NCBI GenBank assembly: GCA_008973525.1
Contig: WACJ01000404.1
Location: 1,798,001-1,862,000 of the forward strand
Direction of reading: 5' to 3'
Origin: Stenopsyche tienmushanensis
Lineage: Eukaryota > Arthropoda > Insecta > Trichoptera > Stenopsychidae
Length of the DNA stretch: 64,000 bases
This document shows positions 1-13,038 of the stretch, in pieces; within the stretch, counting starts at the first letter, position 1; the number at the start of each line of letters is the position of its first letter. Both the position numbers and the translations under genes were made by a program. The notes below the pieces were generated by a model. The model searched no databases. It saw only the letters and a program-made list of their open reading frames with translations, and had not been told where the DNA came from.

Positions 1-185
1 GCGTGGGTGGCGGTGGATTCCCATGGGCAGGAGCACGAGGCAAACCTCGTCGTGGTATGATGCGGAGGGCAGTCTTCAGCGACACACAAAGACGCGGACT
101 CGAAAGAAGATTCCAACTTCAAAAGTACATAAGCAAACCTGATAGGAAGAAGCTCGCCGAGAAACTAGGCCTTAAAGATTCTCAG
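1..185 (+). CDS. Dbx: Dbx homeobox protein, internal exon (homeodomain residues 1-44), 5' part cut by window edge
   Basis: Dbx is a nuclear DNA-binding transcription factor of the homeobox class, known for roles in interneuron specification. The frame is open from the first bases (codon phase starts at base 3) and gives 61 residues up to a GTAATT donor at 186. The stretch just before the homeodomain, ARGKPRRGMMRRAVFSD, and the segment QKYISKPDRKKLAEKLGLKD are diagnostic of Dbx rather than other homeobox classes. Homeodomain residue 1 falls at about base 54, with F8, L16 and F20 in their expected places. The exon ends after Gln44 in phase 0, the classic 44/45 homeodomain intron site, and the partner exon at 17,847 resumes with Val45. 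The N-terminus of the protein lies outside the window. No in-window start codon is implied: the GTG at base 3 is simply an internal valine. Confidence 0.93.
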
Positions 186-1440
186 GTAATTGCTTTTATG
201 AATATTAAATACTTGCTATTTTTCAGCTGCATGTAATTAATCAACGGACGGTTTTGCAAGGGAGACGTGTTATAACATAATTAGGTTCACAAGTTTTCAA
301 ATTAGGGTTTAGTACTTAGCGTGCAAAAACGAGACTTGGCGAACTATATTTTTGAAGCTAATTTTTATTACGATATCAAAATTATTTTTTAAAAAAATCT
401 ATATACTACAATATTATACTATATTTAAATACGGAGTGATGTAATAATATAAAATAATACAAATCAGAACATCATAAGAATTTTCTTATATATTCTATTT
501 CACATTGGATTGATCAATTTGCAGATATATTATATAAACTGATTCAATTTCATTCAAATTTTCCAAGACCATTTTACTGTTCAGAAACGAAGAAACTTTA
601 CATATATTTTTTTCAAAATACATGGATTTGTATGGATAAAAATACATTTTGATGTTAATTAATTTACTTATAGTACAGGAAGCAGCGATACTCTAAGGGT
701 AATTATTACTACAAAGCTGATTTCATCTCATTTTGTTGTTTTGATATTGTAAGTGAATAAAACGGCAGTCTATCGCGATAATGTTGCTGCCAACATTTAT
801 AATAATTTTAAATACATGTAAATAAATATTATATTAATTTTTTATACCTACAAGACTGAAACTATGTTGTAGCTGCTTATAATGAATATTTTATATACTT
901 CAATCAAGTTCCAGCGTTATAAATTTAGCTACGTCTGCCAAAACTTTAACCACCTTGTACTGAAAATGGACCACGTTTATATAACAATAATTAACGTAAG
1001 CTTATTGTAGATTAAAAATCAGCTTTGTAGATTTTAATTTAACTTCGGTATGTAAAAGTATTCAGGTTTTGAAAATTGTTATTAATGTCCGCAATGTTGA
1101 AAGCTTGGTGGACTGTTTCTTTCCTGATTTACATTGTATAAACACTGGCTGAAGCAAAAATTAGTGTTGTAGAAATGGGTGCAAAATTTCGTCGTTGCCT
1201 CCTGTATAATTAGAAAAGATTTTTATAGAAATTGTTTACATTCGATAGCGAATATTACACCTTAAAAATAATAATAGTTTTTTTAAAAGTCAAATCCCCA
1301 TCGAGAAAACTTGTTATGATCAAACCTTCCTTTGCGCCATTAACAAGACCGATTTATCAGTTATCTATAAAATTGAAGTATTCATTAAATGAATGTAAAG
1401 TACGCTTGCCAAAGGAGTCGATTGCATATAATGGAACGAA

Positions 1441-1830
1441 TAGTGATCAAATCAGGTGAGGTGTACCTCCACACGGGTTCGAGGGCTCTCTCCCACAGAA
1501 GCGGGAGGGGCCACCCACTGTTCGTATTCTAATAGAATTAACAAACGCGAGTGTCGGCACTTAATGAAATAAATAATTCGAGGGCGGCTTTTGAAGCCGC
1601 CCCTCCGGTGGCCGATAACGGCTTAATAATGGCGCCGACAGCCATTTCCGTGGAAAGGCGCCCGCGGCTTTGTGCTGAAGTAAAAAAAATAATATAATTC
1701 AATCTGACGGGAATGTTCCTGACACGACCGCGGCCCGTAACCGACGCGTTAACGACCCGAAAATCCGAAATCGCGCTCGCGAAACGGCCGAATTAAAATG
1801 ACGGAACATCCGGGAAAATGCTGCGTGCCG
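1441..1830. other. GC/CpG-rich island in Dbx intron, candidate regulatory element
   Basis: Within AT-rich intronic DNA this segment is unusually GC-rich and has many CpG dinucleotides. It contains a perfect 9-bp-stem hairpin at 1,582-1,602 (GGGCGGCTT, loop TTG, AAGCCGCCC). No open frame of note and no transposon ends are visible. The regulatory role is inference from its position inside a developmental gene. Confidence 0.35.
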
Positions 1831-3296
1831 ATAAAGCTACGACACTGCTTGAGAAAACATTGACATATTGGCTCGTTTTAATACACCCAAAAAATTTCCG
1901 CCATTTTTGTACGCAAAATGATCAAATTCGGCAATGCAATTACCATAAACCCAAAGAAAACACACAAACTATTGACGATTATCTCATTTTTATCGAATTT
2001 ATAAATACATTACATCGGAATCATCAGGACTGCAAAAAAATATCGTTTAATTTTTGCGCCATTTTGTTTAAAATCGATAAAAACACCGGTGTACGTTGTT
2101 GATTTTTGACGCAAATATTGAATATAAATTCATGAAAAAAATCATAAAATATAGCAAAAAAATTGTTTTAATGATGTATTTAATTATGACTGTGATAATA
2201 TTGCACAGAACCGGTGAAAAAAATAAATGTAATGAAAAAAAATCGACAAATTCAAACGTGTTTTTTAAGCAGCTGAAATAAAATTTTCGCACATTTTTCC
2301 CTCTCGACGTCCGCCCACGTTCATTAAGGGGGGGACTGATTGATTTTTCATAAAATAACGAAATTAATTTTTGCAAAGCGGACGTCCACGGCGTCTAAAA
2401 GGCTTCCCGACGAAGTGGCGTGTTGACAAGCAGCCGATTATAGACGGTTGTTGGCCTTTGGCGTGTTCATTGCAAACATTCCATTAAAATTAAACGAATC
2501 GCCGAAGTACCCATGTAAGCGTGTGCGCCTCACGGGGCGAGGGCGGCAGTTGGGGGTACAGACAAATTTTAATGAAATTAAACTCGCCGCGCCAGTTGCC
2601 CGAACAACAATTGACTAAGTTTAATTGCTTTTCTGTACATGTGCACTGTACGAAAATGGAATTCGCTTTCCTTCGAAAATAATATTACTTTCTCAACTAA
2701 TCTACTTCTTGCACTCTCAATCTTTTAACCTGTATATACACAACGTCCTACTCGGTTCATTTTTATTAATTAATATTACAAAATATCGATTATCAAAATA
2801 TTTTATTCCTACTCAGTATATTATAATAATATATGTTTGAATTTCATATGAAAAATATGAATATTTCCGTAAGATACGTATAAGGTAATCGAAAAAAAGA
2901 TGATCGATTACTATTAAAAAATACTTAAATTTAAATTATATTTAAATGCTAGCTCGAGTTGATGACCGCGTGAGCCCCCATTTTCGTATAATACCATCAA
3001 TGTGACTGATAAAGTTCCTATCTCCTGAGACACAGACTAAAACTCTCAAAATTCCCGATTTCTTGACAAATTATTTATTTCCGTCTTTGCAAATGAATAC
3101 TTATATACTATAATACTTTGATGTGATTTGTAATTATATTACGGAGGAATACAAAATTTATGAACCCCGTATCTATTATATTTCATATCGATATTCCCAT
3201 TATTAGAGTCAAGGTGTAGTAAATACATTACCGGTAGGAAAAAGTTAATATAACAATTTGAAAAACCAATATGTACTGTATATATGTATGCATAAA

Positions 3297-3530
3297 TTAG
3301 ACAATTACTGTCCCTAGGCCCGCTCGCCAATTAGTAGTTATGCCACTGTTTCCAAATGTCCAGATTTCTGCGAGAATGTCTCGATTTCTGTTAGATACAA
3401 ATTTCAATTCCGAATTTTTCGAGATTACCCACAGTGACCACATGTTTAAAAATATATATACACCATGAAAAACCATGTCAAAATGGTTGGCAATAGTCCT
3501 ATAAAAGATATTACTAAAAGCCACATCTAA
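3297..3530 (+). repeat. Interspersed repeat shared with 35,277-35,445
   Basis: This is the copy in the Dbx intron. The best-conserved part is 3,437-3,525. The minus-strand ORF of 75 residues across it is part of the repeat. Confidence 0.6.
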
Positions 3531-6500
3531 AAAATGTATATTTGATATTCATATCACATATTGTTCTATGTATGTAATTTTCGTGAACTTTACATTTTTA
3601 GTTCTTAAATTGATTATCACGTATTTTTATCAAATGTGTACTATTTTTACTGTATACGTGTCACTGAAACTATCATATGAATAATTTTGTTGTAATTGTT
3701 TTTACTTTATGTATGGGGTAGTTTTAAATTTCAAAGTGAAACTGGCGTTCCATATCCGAACGCGTTAATTTCTCCTGACGGCTTATGCAGTTTTTACAGC
3801 GCTAAAAATAAAATGGCAAAGTTTGCCCGGGATAAAAAACGAAATTTAATTCAAATGCAGCGCATTCAAAGAAATCAATCGCAGTGTAGCCAAAATAAAA
3901 GTGCAAAAGTGTGTATATGCGAGCAGGAGAGAGGCGTACACAAGCACGCCGTTGGTACTCCTGTTATAAAATTACAATAATGGCAGGTAATGGTTGTGCG
4001 GAAAAAAGCTCCAACGGGGAGCGTTGTTAAAAATCACTACGGAGTGTGCTTTTGACATGCCTGGGGTGGTTGGGTGGTTAGGTGGTTGACGGGAAACGGG
4101 ACTTCAGGGATGCTGGCTGAATTTACGAATATAAAAGGAGTTTTACATGCATAAATATTTCTCGCGATTTTATATCGAAGACCATTTTAAAATGCTTAAC
4201 CATCCCCATGCCGATTTATTTACACTGAAAGTAAAAGTAATTTGAAAAATCTTAGTTATAAATATGATCATCTTAGTTCGACAAGTGTAATTCTCTATTT
4301 AGCTAAAAGTGGATGTATTCTAGGGTTTTTAAAACAATGGTCATTGAATAATTGTTCATCATCTTAAGGAGGTTTATCCATAATTAATGATGATTTACTC
4401 ATGTGGTGGTTTTTCATATGGATTAAAGAAAGCTGTCTAAAATAAATTCTATACAGGGTTTCCTTAACATAATATAATTAATCCTTCCCGGTAGAAAAGT
4501 CGCCATATTGGATCGAAACAACAAGTTGTCTTCCCCTCTGCGTCTAAATAATAAATACGGTTAAATAAACTCATTATTTTCTTTAAAAAATCTAATAAGG
4601 ATATCCGTCCCCCAAGGGTCTTCCCGTTTCTCTCTTCGTCCTTCTATTCTTTCTCCTTTTTTTTAATATCCGAAATATAATTCACTCGGCGGCCATAATT
4701 CATAAAGCACACCATTAAATCGCGAATATACATTATGAAATGAAAAATTCATTCTTACCCAAAATAAATATCATGAGCCTGGCATTAAGGCGCACAGATA
4801 TATGGCGCGGCAGCATTTCTGCTCAGCAAACATAAATTCCCGAAATATACATTCGGGAAAAAATTCCATACATTATTCACGACCGGGAGGGTTCTTAAAT
4901 TTGCTCCCGACAACAAGTCGATTAATGACGCAGTAAAAATATTTTATTACGCAAAATCCCTCCATTGTTTCACTCCAAATAGGAGACGTTTAATACGGCA
5001 TTTGCGAGTTTTTAAAAATGTGATCGTCATACAAATTATCCATGGATGGCAAACCTAACCCGCAACATCTAAATTGTTAACCGAATAAATCTAAATAAAC
5101 AAAAAACAAGCAAAACCTATGATTTTTATAGGTGGCGACATAGAAACATCCTTATTTGAAATGCGCACCCTGAAGCGACAACTATTCTGGAAAAAGCAAG
5201 ATCCATCATTTTTATCGTATAGATTTAGTGACGATTATACAATAAACTATTTTTAAATGACGCTCTGTAATATGGACATAAAATTAAACTGATATCTCTT
5301 ATACTATTTGTGTTATTCATGTTTAAAATAAGGTAGTTTCCCTGCCGCACCTTGTATCATAACCGAACCAAATGGATTTATTATTAATTGCGCTTTAATA
5401 ATATTAGTTAAGGTCATATTAATTGTGCCATTTTAAAATGCTATTATTCAATTTCATAATTTAAATTTGTAAGCAATATTTCAAGCTGCACTTATTCCTT
5501 CGTCATCTTGACATCCCAAATGCTCCAAATGGAAAGCAAAGTCAAAGAAATCTAAATTTGGATAATATGATTTCTATGATGGTAAATTTGTATACATCTT
5601 CAATGATCTTTGCGGCTCAAACTATGAGCTAAATAGATCCATTTATTTCCATAGCCACTTATCTCTCGAAACGATGAATTACTAGGTACTTCCAAGGTAT
5701 ATTATATCTCAAAAGGGTTATTATAAAAGTATTTATCTAAAAATTCAACCAATACACCAAGGAACCCATTGCTGATTTTCTATGGAATGTACTTATCATG
5801 TTGTGCTTTTTCAATGCTTTCTACATATGGCAAATTTAGAATAAGATTATTAAAATAGAAATATTAATGGGAATAATTTAGGAGGATCTATGAGTCAGTA
5901 GCGAGAATATCATTATTTTAAAATGATATTTTAACAATCATTGTAAATTCAACCACTCATAAGCGACCCTATATGATTTTATTAATTGCCTCAGTGTCTA
6001 ACTTTTTAGATCCAGAAAATCAAGGTAAACCTTGATCGAGATGATCTTTCAAATTTTCGGTCTTCCAAATTTATTCAAAGTGTTCCACATAGTCCGACAA
6101 TACTCAACGCCATAGTTTAAAGTGAATATACTTGATCTGTATCTTGATTTGTATTATAGGTAACATTGGCGGAGATCGTAGTTGAAATACCAATCTGCAA
6201 TTGAAAAACTAGGTTATTCTCTGCGCACAAGCCGCGTTATAATAGTGAAATCGTGTATATCGAGGACCGAATGTCCGAATTAGTTTCAGATTGAAAAATA
6301 AATGGTCCAGGGAGCCTCAAACTTAAATTGCGTCAAAGGCTTCTCAAGTGCTAAATTCGCCATTGGCTAACCAACTAATATTTGTACCTGTAGGCAGTCC
6401 CGCAATTGTTGGACTAGTAACTCAATCTACAAGAGATGTGGTAAAAATTGCAAACGAGTCTACGATTTTATGATCAGATTATAAGCTTAAATACATATAT

Positions 6501-7000
6501 AATATGATACATTTCTAATATTAAATAAAAAATTGAAATATCATCCGTGTTATGATTAATTAGTAACACTTGGTCTTGTGTGTTTTCTAAATAAATGATT
6601 TATGTTTTTCATTTAGACACTATTGTGAAAAATAATTTTATTGTATACATTGAAATAAATTTATGTCGTAGTATGAAGTACCTTTCCACGGTACATGAAC
6701 CCTCATTTTTCTCTGATAAACACCAATTCAATCAGGAGATTGCGTGGACAGGATTGTCGGTTGATGTCAAAAGATGGGGGGCATGCGAGGGTATCCCTTT
6801 TAGCCGGACACATCCCTTCTTCACAGCTTCGACGACATCTGTTATATATTGATTTCCTGGACAACTTAGTAACTACAATATCCCATCATAAGTTTCCGTT
6901 TGCCGATTTTCATCTACACAATCAACATACCGCCGAATGGACTCTGATAAATGTCCATTACGAGCCGCACACTCTCATAATGCATTTCAAACACCATTAA

Positions 7001-7002
<2 letters not shown>

Positions 7003-7030
<28 letters not shown>
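7003..7030. repeat. (AT)n microsatellite
   Basis: An uninterrupted run of AT dinucleotides of about 14 units lies in the Dbx intron. Confidence 0.95.
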
Positions 7031-7035
<5 letters not shown>

Positions 7036-8222
7036 CTTCTTTGATTCTCAAAATTTTCACCAAATTTTAAATTATTTCATAATTCGAGCAGAAAGCCTCA
7101 AATGTTGGATTTGCGGGCACAGTTATGGTATCCAACCCTTAATCGTCGTATTATCAATGGAAATGTCTTTGAGATCTTGCTAAAGTGATTACAGTCACAT
7201 TTATATGGAGGGGAATGTAGTAGATGTACTGCTGCAGCAATATAAAACACTCGACGGATTCTTTGTCCCTTTCTTGCGTGCACATTTATCATTCCCAGGG
7301 TAGAAAAGGGAAGAATCAAGGCAAGCAAAGAACAGTGGCGTCCCAGGAACTAAATGGTTAATATAAAACCAAATAATATCTTCCGCAATATATTGATGTG
7401 AGCCCCAAGCAAAAATATCGTTATGGGTAGAATGTCGATGTATATACAAAATATAAATCTAGCTTCAATAGATTCAATGAGCTTTACAATTTAATTCAAT
7501 AGATTTAATAATCATTATGGATTAGTAACTCAATCATCTTCGGTTCAAATCTATAGGAAGTGTGTGTGTAATCAGCATTCGTCTTATAAAAATCATCCGG
7601 CTTAAATCAATTCAAAATAATGATAAATTTACGATAAGTTTACCATAAATCAAAATATTTCCAGTAACTCAAATTTGCCGGAAAAAATCGGATCTGATTC
7701 AAAACCTTTGCCATTCTTATGCAGAATTTGCTCGATTGCATCCATCCGATAGCACTGTAATCTTTATTCTTTGTTCATTCTGTTCATTGTTCTGTTAAAT
7801 CAAAATTTATATTGTTTAGCTTAACTTTGACTCTTAGAGTTCAATTTGATATCTAGCGACCAAGTGCATAATAGATACTAGTGGATGGGAATAGACGTAC
7901 GAATGAATGGGAATAGACGGGCGTAGAATAGAAAAACTCTCTTCTCTAAATAACTATTTATCCCACGCGAGAGAGAGAGAAAGATCTGGCTGCAGGAGGG
8001 ACGCCCTCCCGCAGCCAAGGCCAACCGACGATTCTCCCGACTCCGCCTCCTGTGCATCACTCCTTAACCGGCAATGTTTCCAAAATGTTTGGATTTTTTC
8101 GGTTTTCAATTGATGATTCCACATGCTTGAACTTTTATTTGTGCATGAGTTTTTAACGGTTTGGAATTGAATTTTCGACAATTTCATGTGATACAGCATA
8201 TTGTTTTTTTCTATAGTTTGTA

Positions 8223-8551
8223 TTAACCCCTTGAAGAGATATGACACAGTGTTGTGTTCGAATTCCATCCTTGCGTACATCGTACGATTGTATAAATCGT
8301 TAACCCAAATTTATCGGCTAATAATGATAACCAAAATGAATCGATTTCAAGTGTATTGCTTATGTTTACTTGAAGAAATGATCGAATATTGTGTGCTATC
8401 GACAGCGTTTATTTATTTATGTACAAGCTTCATACACGCTGCGACGGTCCCGACAGATAAGTGGATTTGTATTGATAATAAGTGGCGGGCATACAAATAT
8501 AGCATCTATGTTTATGATGATTTTAAATTAGCTCACTACTCAAAGGGCTAA
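8223..8551 (+). mobile_element. TTAA-flanked MITE, piggyBac-like, copy A
   Basis: The left end is TTAA followed by CCCCTTGAAGAG and the right end is CTACTCAAAGGG followed by CTAA, so the termini are inverted copies of each other and the target looks like TTAA with one change. This layout is that of piggyBac-type non-autonomous elements. The body (for example GATCGTTAACCCAAATTTA-like text and CGATTTCAAGTGTATT) recurs at 28,617 (inverted), 32,548 and 46,205. No transposase is encoded; the 116-residue ORF across it is part of the repeat and shows no known domain. The superfamily is inferred from termini only. Confidence 0.6.
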
Positions 8552-8639
8552 TATTGGCTAGTCATAGATTTATGATGTGTTTTTGCATAGCGATCCATTT
8601 TTTTTGCTATACTGTATTTTAATTTGCGCTGTATGAAAA

Positions 8640-9060
8640 CGCACGGTCCCGGTGGATTTCATGTGGATCGGTTTATTTCTGGGTTAACACTTTCAAAATA
8701 TGCCCCGTAATTAAAATGCACCCCGGCGATAATTCGGCGAGGCGGCCCTGCTCCGAGGGGTGTGTTGATAAAACGTAATGTAGACGTCAGCGCCATCTGT
8801 CGACCCTCCCTTGAAGCGGCCCGCTCTATTATACTGAATAAAATGTCCAATAATTCTTACGGAACAGAAATAAATTATATATTAATATTAAATAAACTAT
8901 TATGGCCGATAATTGATTGCATCATTTGTAACTGTGCAATTCCGCGGGGCAAACGAGCATTTCATTATTGCGAATACAATTTTATTAAACGTCAAATTCC
9001 CGAATGTGACAGATCGAATTCGGCAATGATGCTCGAATTTTAGGGCATCGCCATCACACC
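8640..9060. other. GC-rich segment in Dbx intron of unknown role
   Basis: This is a second island of mixed and GC-rich composition, richest at 8,715-8,830 (for example GGCGAGGCGGCCCTG). It follows directly after a TTAA-flanked MITE but does not resemble it. The open frames across it (63 residues on the minus strand, 93 on the plus strand) show no recognisable protein. It may be a regulatory element or an old insertion. Confidence 0.25.
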
Positions 9061-10799
9061 CCTATTCGCTTTATTTGAATACGTATTATTTAATTCAATA
9101 TAACTCATTGTTCCGCATAAGGAATTAGTCTTGCCCGTTGTTCCTCAACACCTTGACTTATCGTCGCTCTTAATGAACTTAATAAGCTTCATCTTCAGTA
9201 ACAACTTGACCCGATTTAAAGACAAATTTATTCAGAATATCAAATTGCTTTTTATTATATTTAAAGCGAATTTCAGCGCAAAATTTACGCCCTGCCTTTA
9301 TAAAATCCCCCGTCGGTCCATTAACAGTTTCTGTCGAAACATCGTCGGACAACAATTGATATTGTCATAATTCGCAATGTTTGCACACTTGATGGCGCCC
9401 AAAGAGGGATGGTAAACAGTGTTAAATTGTATATCTTGTAACTTGAAACTTTTGCGCGGTGTCCATATAAAATGGGGATCAATTGCCGGCTTGTATTCGT
9501 TTCCGCGCTCTTATTATAGCAAATGTAACGACATGAAGGCCGATGTCATTGGCGCTTTAAGTCTAAATTGCAGACAAAACCACCATCGGATTGCGGTAAG
9601 ATATTAAATGGAAAATTCCAACTTGTACCTTTAAGAGGTAGGCTGATATATCCAGAGGGGTTAAGGCTTTCGAGTGCTCCGGACACAATTTACACCCCTT
9701 TGTAAAAGTTCTGCTTAAATTATTATCATGCCAACACGTATTTATAAATACATTGTGTTCCAAAATTATTAAATCTGTCTTAAAGTACCACATTCGCTCC
9801 TAAAGCTGTCTTATTCTAATATTATCATTGCATTTAAAAGAATTTTTTTTAAATGGTTCTGTATGATTTTTTTTTTAACATCTTAGTATTTACTTTCTTA
9901 AATTCGGGAAATCAGGCTTATTCTAGATCAAGGCGATGGGTCAGAAATATTAATACTATCGATCTTTATGGTGTGATTAATACTTAACTATATCTGAAAA
10001 TATGTTGCCTTAATAAAGCACAAAATTAATTAACCATTTTTAATTGTACAATAGCTTTATTATCTTAAGCCTTTTTTAAGAACGAAAAATAAAATGTATC
10101 ATTGTTAAAATCCAAGTAATTGACCCTTTCTGCCCGGATATTTTCCCTATCTATTTAGCCATAGGGCATTAACATAGGTTTACCGCCAATTTGACTCTGT
10201 CAATATGAACTTAATGAGCAAAATTACAAAGCCCTTGCTATCATTTTCTAGTGCGCTTTTGCTGATTATTATTTATGAAATATTACGTATATATAGTCAA
10301 ATTAATGTCACTATCGACGTAATTAGTTCTATATTTTCAAGCGCAATAAACCGGCTTTATTTATAAAATTATCTTCGATAGCAATATAAGACTAATCAGA
10401 ATCTAAATGTGTTTAAACAAATAACAATCACCTCTCAATTCGATCTACTCGCTACTACTACTATTCGCTACAAGTTCCGAAGGCAAAAAAATGGATTGTG
10501 TCAAAGAGAGGATGAAATTCAGATTCTTGAATCACGAAAGCGAAGATATTGAGGAATCGTCTTATAGTAAAAAGATTTTTTTAAGCAAATGTCGTGTGTC
10601 AAAGATTATACATTTTTATCCATGGGGTTCCTCTTTTTTTCAAACGCAATGCCAAGGAGATAAATTTATGTAGATATATTTTCGCAAGAAAACGACGATC
10701 TAAATGCCTTAATTTAGTATGATTTTTTAAAAATACACATTTCTGTCAGGTTGCGCATATGTACGTACACCTCAGTTTAAAAACTACTACTATGTTTAC

Positions 10800-11530
10800 A
10801 TATTTACACTTGGGTCTGTTTTTATGCGATAGATAGGGAGTCGCATATAAAAAAAATCGCATAAAAAAACTTAAACTACATAGAAAACTGAGGGATGGAT
10901 TCCATAATTTTTAAAAATCGCATAACTTCAAATCAACTCATTTTGTGCGATTTTTGGTATATTCTAATTTGATAAAATATACCGATATCGCACAAAATAA
11001 GTTTATAAAAAATTATATAAATAAAAACACAATACATATTTATCTTAGAATTGCTTTATTAAAATCTTATTTATTAAAGGATCTCTTCAATACGATGTGA
11101 ATTTTTTAGCTTAATTTTGAACCATTGATTGGCGACTTCATTTTTCTTGATTGCTCTTATGGTCGATTTCCCCAGATTGAAAGATTTGCTTATCTTGCTT
11201 GATTTGCTGTTCATTTGCCAAATAATCCAAAATTGCCAGTTTCTTATCAAGAGAAATTGCGTTCTGTCGATGTTTACTTTATTTTATATTTAGGTAAATG
11301 AATCTAAACAAACTATAAACAATCAAATAAAATAAAGTGAAGATTAACAATCGTGGCCAATTTTCGGCCCTGTACACAGTCACAATTCAGCGGTTGTAAC
11401 TTTAGATTTTTTTATGCGCATTTGCATAAAAAAATTGTCTTCTATAGAAAAATGAGGATTCCATTAATTTGAAAACCGCATAACTTCAAAATCACATAAA
11501 AAAATCCGCATAATCTACTCCGCGTCAAGC
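10800..11530 (-). mobile_element. Tigger/pogo-type element remnant with N-terminal transposase fragment
   Basis: The block is bounded by repeats of the motif GCGATTTTT/GCATAACTTC, which also marks the elements at 30,821 and 54,930. On the minus strand around 11,090-11,275, two overlapping frames encode AISLDKKLAILDYL and then, after a frameshift, SFNLGKSTIRAIKKNE. This matches the pogo/Tigger N-terminal helix-turn-helix (CENP-B-like) pattern of 'LEKKLAIL...GKSTVT.I.K'. Stops and the frameshift mean that no functional transposase remains. The exact ends are approximate because the termini have diverged. Confidence 0.55.
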
Positions 11531-11932
11531 GAAAGACAATATTATACGTAGCCCGACGGGAATGTGTTAAGTGTTATAAATCCAATATTTTTTGAATGCA
11601 TCACTAAATAAATTGATTTTCCCAGATTTAGCATTTCAGGTAATATAGAGAGTTATCCTTTTTCATTATTACAAATTTCATGATACTTTCATTATAATTT
11701 CGTCATAATTATTCGTTTCATAATTGACTTTTTCAATATAAGATAATCAGATAACCTAGTTCTAGATCAGAGGTTCTTAAACTCAAGTAGTTCGCAGACC
11801 CCTTCTTGAACAACATTTCTTTTCTAGACCCTCTTTTAAATAACATTTTTTTGCAGGTCCCATTTCAATCCTAGGCAATTTAAGTCTTCAAAATTCTGAC
11901 CTTCTATCCTTGACGTTCGCGATTTCCTAACG

Positions 11933-11944
11933 CCCCCCCCCCCC
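11933..11944. repeat. Poly-C run (C12)
   Basis: Twelve consecutive C residues in an AT-rich context. The run sits in a segment beginning near 11,767 with CAGAGGTTCTTAAACT, which resembles a hAT-type terminus. Confidence 0.8.
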
Positions 11945-11967
11945 TTGTAAATCCAATGTATTTATTA

Positions 11968-12389
11968 AAGTTAACTAATACTATTATAAATGCAATATAA
12001 TATACAATATATTAAAATGTATGTTTTGAAATAATATACAAAGATAGTCCCAATAGTACCCGACTTAACGTATAGATGGTGGTTACTATTGTAAAATAGT
12101 ACTATGATAGAAAGCGTGTAGACCTGCGACTCTTAAAATGGGGTCCGCTAAAATATAAAAAAAATATCTATTTTGAACAATATTTGACCAAGAAATGCTT
12201 GATTGTTTGAAAAATTAAGGATGGGGTCCGCGAAGAAATTTTTTTTCTAGAGGGTTACGTTACTTTCGTGATCATACAGATCGTACAAAATGTCCTGAAC
12301 GAGGATGGAGTAGCCATAGAGCTTGTATGTTCAATCGGTCCGCTTTTCGGACCGCTGATATGACGAATGAGTGCCTCGTGATCGGATGC
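11968..12389 (+). repeat. Hairpin-bearing interspersed repeat, copy 1
   Basis: This segment shares an extended, diverged match with 16,938-17,215 and 38,948-39,195. Shared landmarks are ATTATAAATGCAATAT near the start, ACCCGAC[TC]TAACGTATA in the middle, and the palindrome CGGTCCG-CTTTT-CGGACCG (12,336-12,354) near the end, followed by GACGAATGAG. It encodes no recognisable protein. It abuts the hAT-like MITE at 12,390, and in copy 3 the same two pieces are joined in the other order, so the two are probably parts of one family. Confidence 0.6.
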
Positions 12390-12578
12390 CAAAGCCGTAA
12401 CGAGTGTATGAAGCGCCCGTGGCAAGAATTTAACTTACACTCGAAAAAAATCGCGCTCGCGAAAACAGGGATTAGACTACTTAGTATATATTATCAACGT
12501 CAAATCAGTGTTTTGCGCCCCAAGCCCAGTTGCGCTCGTGGTGGTCGCCTGCTTTGCCACGCCCTTGTTACGACCCTG
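12390..12578. mobile_element. hAT-like MITE (terminal repeats CARRGYCGTAAC)
   Basis: The left end reads CAAAGCCGTAACGAG. The right end, reverse-complemented, reads CAGGGTCGTAACAAGGGC, giving terminal inverted repeats of about 15 bp. The same left end occurs at 38,869 and related right-end sequence (GCCTGCTTTGCCAC) at 17,400. The CAG-type termini suggest the hAT superfamily. No clear 8-bp target duplication was seen. Confidence 0.5.
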
Positions 12579-13011
12579 ATTACATGACATTTATACAAGA
12601 ACGTCCTAGTTTTTTAATTGAAGATTGATATTTTAACCACGATTTCTACATGTGGCGAACCCATGGTAATGGCTTAGCGAACCACTCCGAGAAGCAATAT
12701 TTCTGATCTCCCAACCTTAATATAAGAGTCCAGAATTGCCAACGCTTGATCTGGTTGGATATCTGCATCTGTAACTTATGCTTTTTATTTATATGACATT
12801 TAATGGACTAAAAAATAACAATGGTCCCCCACACGCACGCACATAATGTGATGTTTGATAAATCGCAAGCAATGGTGATTATTGACCTCAAGAGCTTGTA
12901 TATGAGCGGTCGTTTGATGTAGCTGGTTGTCAGAAGCAGACGAGGATTACCAGAGGTCTCGGCACGCATCCCATTCATCTGCATAGAAGGTCTTCTTCTG
13001 CAACGGACAGA

Positions 13012-13038
13012 GGAGCGTGTCGGCACTCGACACGCTCC
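13012..13038. other. Perfect 11-bp hairpin
   Basis: GGAGCGTGTCG, loop GCACT, CGACACGCTCC form a perfect stem in the Dbx intron. The stem is shorter than a normal precursor microRNA. The function is unknown. Confidence 0.6.

Noticed and set aside
3696..3980. 94-residue plus-strand ORF with Gln/Lys-rich middle
   Set aside because: No family, no paralog in the window and no splice signals were found.
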